A stretch of 64,000 bases of DNA from assembly GCF_020906515.1 (NCBI RefSeq), contig NC_085851.1, positions 3,596,001-3,660,000 on the forward strand. The letters run 5' to 3'. The notes below the pieces were generated by a model, which worked only from the letters and a program-made list of their open reading frames with translations, was not told the DNA's origin and searched no databases. Both the position numbers and the translations under genes were made by a program. Position 1 is the first letter of the stretch. Each line of letters begins with the position of its first letter. Source of the DNA: Vanrija pseudolonga (taxonomy: Eukaryota; Basidiomycota; Tremellomycetes; Trichosporonales; Trichosporonaceae). Of the stretch, positions 31,374-42,769 are shown one piece after another.

Positions 31374-34108
31374 CTTGGACTAGAGGCTCGACCCTCGGCA
31401 AGGTGGTGGAGAGTGAGCGTGCGCGGAGGCTGGAGTGTTGGAGTCAAGTCGAGGAAGGGTGGAAATCCAACACGATCAACAATGGGGCAAGCAGGTGTCC
31501 CACCACGGCGACGACGACTGCGCGGGCTTGGGGCGGCGAACCGCCGTCGCGTGGGTGATGGACGGCCGGCGGGCGGGGACTAGACAGACGGATTGATACC
31601 GCACTAAGGTTTACGTGGCATTTTTGGGCATCATCCCATCACTGCTGTATATCCGGAGATTACCCCTTGTCAACAATGATGTGAGGACTAATGGTCGTTG
31701 CAGTCTGCATTGTTGACGAGACTGCATGGGTGTGATGGCGGTGTCGAGGAGGCGGGAGAGGAGTGGAGGTGTGGCTCTCTCGCAGTGCACCGCCCAAAGG
31801 GAATCCCCCATATCACAAGCTTAGAAGAGCACTGCCACTGGGACCCGCCTCGCTCGCTCGTCCTTTGGGCAGCCGATTGGCGGATCCCTCACTGCCAAAC
31901 AACACCGGCAGCACCTCGGGACGCTCACAACGGGCAGGTGGCAACATACCCCAGATAGCGACTTCCCCAGCCCTCCCTCCAGCTCGCCCAGTGGCGAATC
32001 GGCGACCTGGAAGCCACTGGAACGAGTGCTCGATCTCCGACGCACTCGGGCTTCTATCCACTGGGAAGCTCGGACGGAGCATGCAAAGTGCCTGTGCGAA
32101 CGAGGCCTGCTATCGCACGGCCAACTGATTGCTCATAGCTCGCCGAATTGGCACTCGTCCCGGGTCCGCACAGGCTGTGCGAGTCGGTCGTGCGCAGCGC
32201 GCGTCATGGCGAAGGGCAGCCGGTACGTCGGCGGACACGGCTGTGAGCTGTGAACTGCCCGTGTGCAATGTGCGTCCTGAGGGCAGCACTGGCGTCGCGA
32301 TCGGCGCCGCCCTTCGAGGTGCGCTTGGGCCTTCCTTGCCAATCGGCGCAGCAGTAGCAGCCACTCGGCGACCGATATGACGGCAAGGCGCTGCTGGCGC
32401 TCCCCAACGGGAGAACAATGTAGAAGCGAGTCGAGTCGAGAGGCACTGGGTTCCGACTTCCTCTCCGTGGGGCTCATTGGTGGCCAGTGTAGGGTCGCCG
32501 AGGCTGGTATCCGATTGATTGGGCACGCCGCATCGCCACTGCTGTCATTGTGCAGGATCAAGTCATGGTGTTCAGGAGCTGATCGCCAGCGTGGGGCGGG
32601 GCCACAAGGGCAGGCCTGGTAGGCCAATGGCGGGGTAAGGATCGTGGATGCATTGGCGGACTATCAACTGCCACTCTGTCGAATGCACCTCTGCAAGTGG
32701 TTGGAAACAAGGTTGCGGTCAGTGTATGCGATCCTGGTCGCGTGCTGCTCCTGCAGTTGCAGCTTTGAGGGGGATGGGTAATTGTGGGTGGGACCACCTG
32801 ACCTGTTCAAGGTACAGGGTGGGGGAAGGTGGAGTGGAGCCGAGTGGTCGCATGATGTGTCGGTCGTCGGACCACAAACAACAACCAACAGCACACGACC
32901 TTGGCGTGTCTTAATCTTATTGGATTACGGCGGTAATTCAGCTTTGGATTTCGCCTGCCTGCGACAGGTTGAAATTTTGAAAATACAAATCAGTGTCGTC
33001 TGGCCGTCTCGGATCGGTGGGTTCGGTGGGGAGGCCGGCGCAGGTGGGTGTCAGGGAAGGAAAGGGTGGGTGGGCCAAGTGAGGCTTGGGGGATAGGCAG
33101 CACTCGACACGACATGACGAGAGTTGCACAAGTGGCAGTCTGCTCCACCTCTTTGCTTGCGCGCGAGTGCGTGACCATTGCGCGGGGTGTGTCAGTGTCA
33201 TGTGCGAGTTAGCGCGTTCTCGTGGTAGGTATGTGACGAAGCAGCAGTATGCAGAAGTTACGCATGTGCGTCGGTTCCGGGGCGTGGTGGCGGCTGGCTG
33301 GCTCGAGTCGGCTGTCGTGCCGTGTGCTACCTGCTGCTTGCTGCGTGACGACGATGCTTCTCACTGGTGGCGCGTGTCGGTGCGTCGTCGCCGCCGTCGT
33401 CGCTGCTGCCCATCATCTTGCTGCATCTCTCCCTCTCCGCCGCCAGGTTCCAGGCCGGCCTTGACGTCTTCTCTTCTGTCTTGCCAAAAAAAAAAAGTTG
33501 CACCTTTGCCCTTCGTCCGCCGTCATGTCCGCCGTTGTCGGTGTCGGTACAAGTTCAGGGTAAAAATGGCGTGTCGCCCTGAACCTGAGCGTGTGCTGTT
33601 CCGCCCAATTGCTCTATTCAGGAAAAATCTTAACAAAAGTTGCAAGCCCGCCTGCATATGCCCCTCGCTGCCCCTGGCTGGGCTGGGCCGTCTCGTCTTC
33701 CGCCGCCGCCGCCGCCGCCGCCGCCGCCTGCAGAATTCTTGTGCAACCACTTGCAACCAACTTGAATCTCACTCATCTACACAACTACATCGCACTCGCA
33801 CCACCATCAGCTCGCAGCTACAAGCAAACCCACTCCTTTACAAGGGGCCATCTCCAACGAGGCCACCATAACGGACTGCATCCCCAGTCCAACACTTCAG
33901 CCCAATCGCTTGGTCTAGCCACGTTCCATGTCGGCAACCTTCTCGCAGCCATCCCCCCCTTCCCTCTCGCACGACCACCCAACAAATAGGCGTCACAACC
34001 TCATCGCCACCCAACTCGGCCAAAACAAGCTCTACATTCACCTGTTCTCTTCTCAGAACCACTACAAGATACACTGTGCTTGAAAAGGCGTCCGCTTGAC
34101 GCCACTCG
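31374..34108. other. Longest gene-free stretch (2.7 kb), divergent promoters
   Basis: This lies between UBC6 (minus, start 31373) and the acidic protein gene (plus, start 34109). Open frames of 60-260 codons exist on both strands but overlap one another, are low-complexity and show no family features. From about 33330 on the plus strand it becomes pyrimidine- and repeat-rich (A11 at 33486, CCG repeat at 33701-33728), as for a long 5' leader. The 31600-33000 part is less biased and could hold a noncoding RNA or an old degraded gene; I see no support for either. Confidence 0.5.
33701..33728. repeat. CCG trinucleotide repeat
   Basis: About nine CCG units on the plus strand lie about 380 nt before the start codon of the acidic-protein gene, probably in its leader or promoter. 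Confidence 0.85.
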
Positions 34109-36665
34109 ATGTCCATCACGATGAATTCAAGCGCGGGGAGGAAGGGCAAACGAGGTAAGTTTGTGTGTGGGGGGGCGCGCGTGGTGTGTGTGTGGGTGGC
34201 CATGTGTGTCTTTGCTTCGCGCCGCCTTTTCGGATCAAAGGACGCGTCCATCTTCTCTGAGCGAGGGCGCGCGCCTGTGCGCACACAACATGGTAGACCA
34301 GACAACGCGACGTTGATACATGGACGAGCATGATTTGATTGAACAAACGCTCACGCGACTTGCAGGCCCAACCTCCCCTTCCAACTCAACCCACTCTCCG
34401 CCCATCAACACTTCCCCCCTCCCAAAAATCAAACTTTCTATTCGTCCAACCACACCCCAGAGCCGCGCCTCGTCCTCTGGCCCACGGTCACGCGGACAGT
34501 CGTCGAGCAACCAGCGACGCAGCGTCTTCTCAGACAGCAGCAGCAGTTCCTCGGACCTGACCCCAGCCGATGACGACGAGACCGAGGACGAAGACATCAA
34601 CTATATGCCTATTCCTATCCGCAAAAGCAAAAAGAGAGAGTCCCTTCCATCTGCTACCCCGTCGTCAAAGGACAAGGGCAAGGGGAGAGCATTTGGCAGC
34701 TCGCCTCATACCATCCCCGCAACGACACAGGAGCGGCCTTCCATGGCACCACGCCCCACAACCTCTGGCCCTAGCGGCCGCGAGAGGAAACGCAAGCTCA
34801 AGTTAGGTGAAGTCGCTCGCCGTCGCGCTCGCGATGACAAGTTTGGCTTCGGCGGCGATCGGTTTGGCGGCAGCGTGGTAAGTGGCTTGGGATTGCCAGG
34901 TGGGCGCCAACAGGGAACTGACCGATTGTCGCAGACTCCCACACAAACAAGATTCCCCAAGCCGCCAATCGACTCTGACTCTACCTCATCTTATGGCGAC
35001 GACGAGAGTGACAGGGAGAACACCCAATCTCTATTTGCCGGCGATGAGACCGAGGACGAGGCAATTGGAGGCCTTCCCGAGGCGTTTGCAGGCCAAGAGA
35101 TCGAAGACCTCCACTATGGCGCTGGTCCTGTTGTGCCACAAGCCGACGACGACACCGAACAGGAATGGTGGCAGGAGGAGGAAGACGACGAGGACGTTAT
35201 CGCTCAGCTGAGCGGTTCCGACATCGAAAACATGCAGTCGCAGTCGTCTGTCCACGCCTCCGACTCGGACGACCCAATGTCTTCCTCGGAGACCTCGGAC
35301 ACGGACGAGGCCCTGGACGAGTTTGGCTTCCCCCAGCCCTTTGGTACCGGCGAAGCTGAGGCTGCCTCGGATGCGCCTCTTATTCTCATGGAGAACTGGG
35401 ACGGCCAGTTCGTGCTCGTCCAGCCCCGCAACGACCGCTCGCGTGCTACAAGGCGTGGAGAGCGTTCATCTAGGACCGGCGGTTCCGTTGGCGAGAGCGC
35501 TTCAGCTTCTGCTGGCGAGCAGCAGCTCGTCATCGATGCCGACGCCGACGACACGGACAGCGACTGGTCGGGCCTCGACGGCGATGACGACGGAGGCGAC
35601 ACGACCGACTCCATGGCCGAGGAGGACATGCCCGTCCTCGATAGCCCTGCCTTGGACGAGATCATCGGCCAACAGCTCACCTCTGGCTTTGGCGGCGTCA
35701 CTTCCCTGGCGGACCTCGACATCTCCAGCCTCGATGTGGCAAACCTGGACGTCTCTGGCCTGGATGTGACCAACCTGGACGTCGCTGCCTTGGACATGGC
35801 TGCCCTTGACATGGGCAACCCGTCCATTGTCATCACGGATATGACTGTCGACTCACCAGCCCTGTCAACCACCAGCTCGCTCTCCACTCCTGCGCCTGCC
35901 ACTGTGGCACCCGTCACTCCTGTTCCCGTCGTCACTCCTGCCGCGGCACCTGCTCTTCCCATGATGGGCACTTTCCACGTCAGCGACGAGCCATGTGCCC
36001 ACGCGGTCATTGACGGCACCGGTGTCACCACAAAGTCGCCGTTTACGCGCCGTCGCCGTACAAAGACTTCGGACACGGCCTCCATCTCGTCGACTGTCAA
36101 GCGCCGCTCAAGCCTCAACTCGACTGACCCCTTCTCGCCCAGCGTCAAGAAGGTCCGCTACTCGTCGATCCCAGGTCACCCTCGATACATTGCAGCTCGT
36201 CGTGCCGCCCAGGCGCTGGTCGACGAGCGCGAGTCTACACCTTCCGAGGACGAGGCTGCCTTCTCGCTCGAGGACATGCTCGACGCGTCGGTGCTTAGAG
36301 TCAACGACCTTGACGGTGACGAGGCCGCTGGCGAGACCCAGGACCAGCTGAGGCACCTCTTCCGCTTCGACAAGGTGCCAGTGTCCATGTACATGCGCCG
36401 CAACTTTGCCTCGTCCAAGCGGGCCCAGCACGACCACTCTCCTGTCCAGAGCGTCGCGTACAACGCGTACTCGTCGCCTATCGGAAGGAGCAGCCACGGC
36501 CCTACTGCCCTTGGCGACACGCTCATGGCACCCCAGCACCCGGCCAGCCGGATGCTGATTTCTCCTCTGCTCCAGCCGACCGAGTATGACGAGTCGTCGG
36601 CTCTGAGCCGCAAGGACCGTCGCAAGGCTCGCAAGCGCGGCGAGGTCGCTCCTCTGCAGATTTAA
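34109..36665 (+). CDS. Acidic Ser-rich nuclear-type protein, possible CRF1/IFH1 relative
   Basis: Exons 34109-34154, 34366-34877 and 34935-36665 give 762 residues. The N-terminal third is Ser/Pro rich with basic patches (RERKRKLKLGEVARRRARD) that could be nuclear signals; long acidic stretches follow. Two blocks, LMENWDGQFVLVQPR and MMGTFHVSDEPCAHAVIDG, remind me of the conserved parts of the fungal CRF1/IFH1 family, co-regulators of ribosomal protein genes. I recall this from memory and cannot test it. Residues 447-481 are seven perfect five-residue units of the form LDVxx. The C-terminal region (YSSIPGHPRYIAARRAAQAL to the end) is the best ordered. The 57-nt second intron (34878-34934) has no in-frame stop. 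An in-frame ATG inside intron 1 (34320) offers an alternative start. Confidence 0.75.
35715..35819 (+). repeat. Seven 15-nt coding repeats (LDVxx pentapeptides)
   Basis: Seven consecutive 15-nt units encode LDISS, LDVAN, LDVSG, LDVTN, LDVAA, LDMAA and LDMGN in the acidic protein. Codons differ between units, so the peptide pattern appears to be held by selection or to be old, not a fresh slippage product. Confidence 0.85.
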
Positions 36666-37026
36666 GCCCTGGACATGATTGTGGACGACGTGAAACGAAG
36701 CATGGCTTTCAAGCGCTGAAGGCATCACTTTCCTCCTTTCCCAACCACCACCACCACCACCCTGCACATTCCCCACACCCCTTCCCCCCACCTACCCACC
36801 CACGAATCAACGAAACAAACAGCATAACAAATACTAGAAGTGAAGAGAAGAAAAAAAAATGGGCCGAGCCGGTCCTGGTGTCGGAACAGAGTCTCTATGT
36901 GTCTCCAGTCTCCCTTTTGTCAAATCAAATACTGTGTCAATAGGCCCCAGTTATCACCGCCAGTCTCGTTGGGATGAATATGTGGTCTGAAATTGGTCTC
37001 TGTTGCATTGGATCTACAAAATGTGT
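36666..37026. other. Convergent 3' region, acidic protein / GPI17
   Basis: A 361-nt region between two stops. It has a CCA-rich run near 36750 and an A9 run near 36850. No gene is seen. Confidence 0.5.
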
Positions 37027-39056
37027 CTACTCCTCGGCGGTGGCAGCAACAGTGCGTTGCCTGGCACTGTTCGGTGCTGGCGTCGCCGTTGACGTGGCCG
37101 TTGACGACTTACCCGCCGCGGGGGCCGCTGCCGCTGCCTTGCGGGCCTTGCGACGCTTGATCCAGGCCCGAAGTTCGCGGAGGAGACCGGCGATCATGGT
37201 CACACAGATGGGTGCGAACAAGGGCGTGTATACTGCGAATTTGTGCTGATCGGGCTATGACGACGTCAGTGGCAGGGCAGGGCAGGCAGGCATGCGACGT
37301 GTGCTGACGTACGAAGTAGAGCAGGCCCATCATGGACGGGTCGAAGAAGGCCTCGTTGGCAAGCGCGACCGCGTCGCGTGATAGCACGAACGCTGCGCGG
37401 GGCGAGTTTGCGCGCGCGGTGGCCGGCAGGCCCTCGAGCTTGCTGACCGCGCCGAGGATCTTGTCGCGCACCCCGGCGCCGACCTTCATCTCCTCGATTT
37501 TGGCGATGAGGCGGACCATGCTCGCGAGCGTCTTCTTCGCCTCGGCCGTGTTTTCTGCCAGGCGCGTGCGGAGGACCGTGTCGAGCTGCCACGGCGAGAG
37601 GGGGCTCGCGAGCCCGCGCCCCGCGTCGTCGTCGCCGGGCGCAACGTGCACCTGTGACGGCCGCGCGGGGATCGAGAGCAGCTGGTAAAAGTGCTCGACG
37701 AACTGGGCGAACGGCGCGTCCAGCGCGTCGAGCGTCAGGCGGTACGCCTTGGCCTCGCCGTCGGGCGGGTTGAGGAGCACGGCCGAGCCGAACTGCGGGA
37801 TGAGGAAGGCGTCGCCGTCTGGCGGGCGTCGTTAGCGTAGCTGCGGAGCGGAGCCAACTCACTCTCGGCGCCGAGGTGCAGCGGGCGGTGCGTGGCAGAG
37901 GGTACGAAGATGAGGAAGCGGAGGACGGGGTTGTTGGTGCTGCCCGAGTCTGGGCGTTAGCGCGAACTACAGCGGCCAACGCACCCAGGCTCCAGCGCTC
38001 CGAGACGAAGATCTTGAGCTGCTCGTCGTTGATCCGCCAGCCGTCGCCCTCGGCGTGATCAGGCTCGAATGTCAGCGGGGCGTGGTAGAGCACCTGGCTC
38101 TCGATGGAGAAGTTGAACACGGGGGCGAGGGGCGTGATCTGGGGGAGGAAGTGGTCTTGGGGCGAAGTTAGTGTACGCACGCTACAGTCGGCCGCGACTC
38201 ACCCCGCAACGCCCCCTCCACATCCCACCCGCTCACGTAGCTCCCGTCCGCGGCATCCTCGTTGACGAGCACAAAGCTGAGCGTGATGTTCGGCCTGTAG
38301 GCTAGCGCGCGGACGGGAATGCCAGGCAGGTGCGGGGGCAGGAGGTTGTGTATGCCGTTGATCAGTGCGATCTTGTAGTGGCCTGTCATCGGGGGTCAGC
38401 CACGCCCTCGCTCCCCCCTCCCGGACGCACGCTTCAGGTTGAGGTCGGACACTTGGCCCGGGTGGACAGGCACGACGAGCGTCCCGTCCGGCAGGCTGTC
38501 CGAGCCCGCAGTCGAGACGTACGGCTCGAGCGGGAAGCTGGCGTTGGCGGCGCTCGACACGGCGATGTGCACGCGCAGCGCCGCGTCGCCGTCATACACG
38601 AGCTCCCAGCGCCGCTGTCCGCGCTCGGCGGGCTTCTTCTGCGCGAGGATGCCGTCCACGCCCTTGGTTACTTCCTGCCCGAGCACCTGGAGCTTGGTGC
38701 GGAGGGGGAAGTTGGCGCGTCCTTCAGGCGGGGTGGGGAACGCGCCGCCGCCGGCCGTGAAGAGGATGCGGGTTGTGATGTCGGGGGTCTGGGCTCGGGT
38801 CAGCTGGGGCCGTGGGGGAGACGAGCGGGCTCACGGGGGTCAGTTCAAGCGCTGCGATGCGCTCCGCCGGCAACGGGAGCCGCTCGATCGCCGTCGCCCA
38901 CCACCAGTACGGCGCGGCGAGGAGCACGAAGAGCGGAAAGCACAGGGCCACGAGCAGGCGCTTGCGTGTCGGCGGGTTGATGGCCGCCAGCACGCTGTCG
39001 GCTGTCGGTGTGGTTGCGGCGGGGGCGCCGCCCTCTGGTGGGTCGGATTTGGACAT
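37027..39056 (-). CDS. GPI17: GPI transamidase complex subunit GPI17 (PIG-S)
   Basis: Exons 39056-38835, 38788-38431, 38382-38203, 38155-37985, 37949-37863, 37818-37313 and 37254-37027 give 583 residues, near human PIG-S (555). It is part of the ER-membrane GPI transamidase that attaches GPI anchors to proteins. A hydrophobic helix (LLVALCFPLFVLLAAPYWWW) follows a short cytosolic N-terminus. The lumenal domain has the PIG-S blocks FNFSIESQVLYHAPL, FLIPQFGSAVLLNPP and FFDPSMMGLLYF, the last continued over intron 6 into PDQHKFAVYTPLFAP. The second membrane helix is followed by a basic, Ala-rich cytosolic tail. Two acceptors are unusual in having A at -3 (AAG at intron 3) or TAG. Its promoter is the 256-nt gap before the THOC7-like gene. 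Confidence 0.93.
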
Positions 39057-39312
39057 TGCGTGTAGAGGGGAGTGCAGAGCAGAGTCGACCAGCGTCAACA
39101 TTGACGTGACTGACGACGCGGCGTGGAACGAATGGTTGACTTTGTCAATGCGGGGCTCCGGGGTAACCGTTATTCTCTTCCACGGATGGCTGCTGTATAC
39201 ACCTCTCCATGCATCCAACATGTCCCAGTATGCCAAGCTCTAATGCAGACAGGACTACGCTACGCCCCAAGACCACGCTACACCCGCGCAAACTACATGC
39301 CACACTCTCCTC

Positions 39313-40442
39313 CTACTTGGCCGTTCTGGACCGTGTCGAGCGCGTCTCGCGCCCGGCCGGCTCAGCCTCAGGCGCAGCCTTGCGCTTGCCGCCCGCCCCG
39401 CCCGCCTCCTTGACCTCTCCGTCCTCTCCGTCGTCGCCAAGCTCGCCCTCCTCCAGGCTACCAGTGACGTTGCGCAGGCTGCTAGGGCGCTGGGGCAGGC
39501 TGGCGGGGCCAGAGCTCGAGCGCGCATTGTACGCTGCTGCTGTGCGTCCGGGGCGCGTGGGGAGCGGGTGCGGCGCGGGCGACTTGGACGCCGGGCGCGA
39601 TGACGAGCCGCTCGCAGCCGAGGGCTGGAACGGTAATGTCGTGGCGCTGAGCCGTGGGGCCGCCTTGCCTGACGCTTCCGGTGCGTCGTCCACGTCCATC
39701 TCGCCGTCGACCGCCAGGGCCTCGGGTGCCGGCTTGAGAGCGCGGCACTCCTCCACCAGCGCCGTGATGCGCGTGAACGTGTCGGCGCGCGCCTGAGCCA
39801 CGGCAAGGACCTGCTCGTACAGCGCGCGGTGCTCCGCGAGCGACGCCTTGATCTCGTCTATTTGCCTGCGGGGTTAGCAACGCCAACGAAACTCTAACCC
39901 ACGCTTCCAGCTCCTTTCTCGTCTTGCCCCGCGCGACAATCTTCTTGGCGACCTCGTCACACTTGACGCGGTGGTCGCGTTCCGCGAGGCCCTTCTTGAG
40001 CAAGACCTTTTCTTCCTCGAGCGTCTGGCGGAGCTTTCGTGTTCTTTCGACTGCGAGTCGCGTCAGCTCGGTCGCCTTCTCCCTTCCACTCCGCCACAAC
40101 GCACCAGTCTCGGCCGTCTTGGACAGATAGCTCTCTCGCTGCCGTTCCAGCGTGCGCACGCTAACCACCGTCCGCTCGACACCGAGACGCCACTTGTCCA
40201 CCTCGAGGCGTACCAGCTCGCGCTCGTACGCCAGCTCCTGCGCGTGGTCCAGCCCCGCGCTGTCATCCGGCACCGGCTGCGCCGCCAGCAGCGGGAGACG
40301 TGTCAGGCGGCGAATGACCGTCTTGACCTCGCGGTCGGGGTGCGCGATGCGGTACCGGTTGAGCGCGTCTGTTTGGTTTAGTAGGTTGGGGACGCGGGTC
40401 GGGGAACCTACCCGCTGGGATGGGTGTTGGGGCCGTCGACAT
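39313..40442 (-). CDS. THO complex subunit THOC7/Mft1-like coiled-coil protein
   Basis: Exons 40442-40412, 40368-39903 and 39865-39313 give 349 residues. The THO/TREX complex couples transcription to mRNA export; its THOC7 subunit is a coiled coil. The N-terminal part [18 protein letters not shown] and the long helix with RLEVDKWRLGVERT resemble the THOC7 domain start and its heptads. The coiled coil runs to about residue 230 across intron 2. The C-terminal 120 residues are Ser/Pro rich, then acidic (EEGELGDDGEDGE), and end in a basic stretch that may be a nuclear signal. The similarity is by pattern only, so another nuclear coiled-coil protein is possible. It is tandem with PRE2 upstream (281-nt gap). 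Confidence 0.65.
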
Positions 40443-40723
40443 GGCGGCGGTGTGGGTACGGGTTATGGATGCTGGTTGCGGTATATGTCGGCTAGGTCCT
40501 CTGATGCGCTCTTGATGTGCAGAGAAGAGTGAATTGGAAGAAACGAAAGAAGGCAAAGAGTAGAACGAACAACACAAGCCATCAATGTGCCGACCGATCT
40601 TTGTTCACAGTGACGACAATCGGTGACCGAAAATACTCCCGCCACCACCACAGCCACAACCAGAGCTCTACCACACACTGCATATCTCGTCTACATGTCT
40701 TCCAGTACTATGCATACACCAGT

Positions 40724-41940
40724 CTACTCGACAGCAATCGGGGAGCCACCAGATGCAGCAGCAGCAGCCGCGGCCGCCTTCTCCTTCTTCTCCGCGTCGT
40801 ACTTGTAGTACTGCTCGCTGAGGTCGTAGTTGTCTGGGTCGTGTCAGCTGCTGCAATGTGGTAAAGAACACAGCAAACGCACCGATGAACTCCCAGCCGT
40901 TCTCCCGCACGTGGTACAGGTTGATCGAGTTACCCGAGTAGGCGTCGCGGTGACCAGCCGCAGTGATCGACCGGCGGCCGAGCTCCTGCGCGTCCTCGTC
41001 CGACAGGTCCCAGTGGTAGCCCTGGTCGAGGACACCGTACGCGTACGTGCTACCCGAGCCGACCGAGAAGAGGTCGCCCTTCAAGCGCTGTCCGTCCGAG
41101 TCGACGTAGAAGAGGGCGGGGCCAGTCTTGTCCCAGCCGCAGATCATTGTTCCCTGGAGTGTGGTGTCAGCTACCTTTCATGGAAAGCCCACCACACTCA
41201 CCATGCTCAAGCCCATGCCCTTGTACTGGTAGACAATGTTGGAGAGGATCTTGGACGCGGCGGCGACCGAGATGCGCTCCTTGTTACGGAGCTCGTGGAG
41301 GCGGCACTGCATGCCGAGGTAGGTCTCCCTGGGGGAGTCAGCATGCCGGGACGCAACAACACCGTCTGAGGGGCGAAGCAAGCACCTCTTGCTCCCCACA
41401 CCCCGCCCTACTCACCAGTACTGGCAGTCGGCGGCACCACCGGCCATGGTACCAAGGAGGTAGGGGTTGATCTCGATGACCTTCTTGACTGTTCCCGAGG
41501 CAATGTACGAGCCTGCTGTTGCGCGCGAGTCGACGGCAACAATGATGCCGCCCTTGAAGCGGAACGCGAGGGTCGTCGTGCCGTGGGCCAGCTTGATCTT
41601 GGCCTGGGGGTTGGACGACATCGAGTCGGTGTGGAGGGAGAGGAAGGCGAGGGGCTGGGGGGAGTCAGCAGGTGGTCCGGTGGTTCCTTTGCCGCGTCGT
41701 CTTGCGCCGCGCTGAGGACGCCGAAGAAGGCTATCCGCTCGTACCGCTGCGCGCTGCACGCCGCCAGCTACTCACGTCGGGAACGCCGGGCACGGCCATG
41801 CTCTCAACGGCGCCGCTGCGGTCGAGGTTACCGAACCCAGCCATGCTGCCCCACGCCGCCGCGTCGGCGTGCGATGAGGCCTCGCCGTCGTTGTGTGTGT
41901 GCAGGGACTGGGGCTGGAGCTTGGCGACGAGGGAGTCCAT
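40724..41940 (-). CDS. PRE2: 20S proteasome beta5 subunit (chymotrypsin-like)
   Basis: Exons 41940-41776, 41654-41416, 41328-41202, 41153-40883 and 40833-40724 give 303 residues. Beta5 carries the chymotrypsin-like active site of the 20S core. An 80-residue propeptide ends in LAHG; autocleavage exposes Thr81 of [11 protein letters not shown] as Thr1. Asp17 and Lys33 of the mature numbering are present (VAVDSR, TVKK), as are [13 protein letters not shown] and [14 protein letters not shown]. The C-terminal tail has an [12 protein letters not shown] run. The promoter is the 266-nt gap shared with SDHAF1. Confidence 0.97.
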
Positions 41941-42100
41941 TGTGTCTGTCGTCTGTCGTCGGTGGTGGTCAATGTCTAGATGGCGCAGATGTAAACGAGT
42001 CGCTGACAGTGATGCATCCCACCTGCCGTGGTCGCAGACTGACGAAGTGTGCTCGACGCCGCGCGTCACTGGGGCTTAAAGGCGGACCGGATAAAATTAC

Positions 42101-42106
42101 CACGTG
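42101..42106. promoter_or_regulatory. E-box CACGTG in the PRE2 / SDHAF1 bidirectional promoter
   Basis: CACGTG sits in a 266-nt gap (41941-42206) between two divergent start codons, 101 nt before the SDHAF1 ATG, next to an A-rich patch. It could serve both genes. Confidence 0.4.
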
Positions 42107-42206
42107 GCGCCCTCGACATTGCAGCTTGAGGCACTAGAAAGTCGGCCAAGTGATGTCGCATCTCGGCTCTTCCCGGTATATCGACAGCATTAACAACAGC
42201 ACCAAC

Positions 42207-42672
42207 ATGGCGAGGTCAGGCCTGCAGCAGGAGGTCATCAACCTGTACCGGCAGTGGGTCGTCTTGCCATACCAGCACTAACCGGCAGGGGCGTCCGCAA
42301 CGCCATGTCCAAGGGCAAGGTGGGTAGCCTCTCCCGCCTCCGTCGCTGACTACCCGACAGGACCAGCGAAACCAGTTCCTCATTCACCTGCGGTACAACT
42401 TCCACCACCCGCCGCTCACGGCGCGCGACTACGCTGCGATCGAGCACCAGGTGGGTGGTGGCGTCGCGTCGCGTCAAGTCATGTCGCAGCGCAGCGCAAC
42501 GCAACTCTACTGACCTGCTCGACTCCAGATCCGCAAGTTCGGGCGTACCCTCGAGATGCTGTCCGAGCCCAGCGTGCGGCATATCGGCGTCAGCAGCGAC
42601 ATGGAGGACTGGTGGGCCAACGAGGTGGCGCGGGCGCGGGCGCGCGCCGAGAAGGCCGCTCTCAAGAAGTAG
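42207..42672 (+). CDS. SDHAF1: Succinate dehydrogenase assembly factor 1 (LYR protein)
   Basis: Exons 42207-42253, 42289-42319, 42361-42450 and 42529-42672 give 103 residues. SDHAF1 (yeast Sdh6) is a small mitochondrial-matrix LYR protein that helps insert Fe-S clusters into the SDH iron-sulfur subunit. It begins MARSGLQQEVINLYRQ with the LYR tripeptide, then HLRYNFHHPPLTARDYAAIEH, then the basic IRKFGRTLEMLSEPSV typical of SDHAF1 (the IEHQIRKFGRTLE block). A short basic C-terminus follows. Other LYR proteins are less likely because of the IEH-R-G-R-LE pattern. Confidence 0.88.
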
Positions 42673-42769
42673 TAGCAGCGTAGCACGGCCACGGCACTGT
42701 TGTACATCGCATTATCTAGCATGGATCGTTCCGAGTCTATTGTTGTTGTGGGCCAGCCAACCCCGGCAC

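Noticed and set aside
31763-32627. Overlapping open frames of 120-165 codons on both strands
   Set aside because: Arg, Pro, Ser rich, mutually overlapping and without splice-supported extension or motifs.
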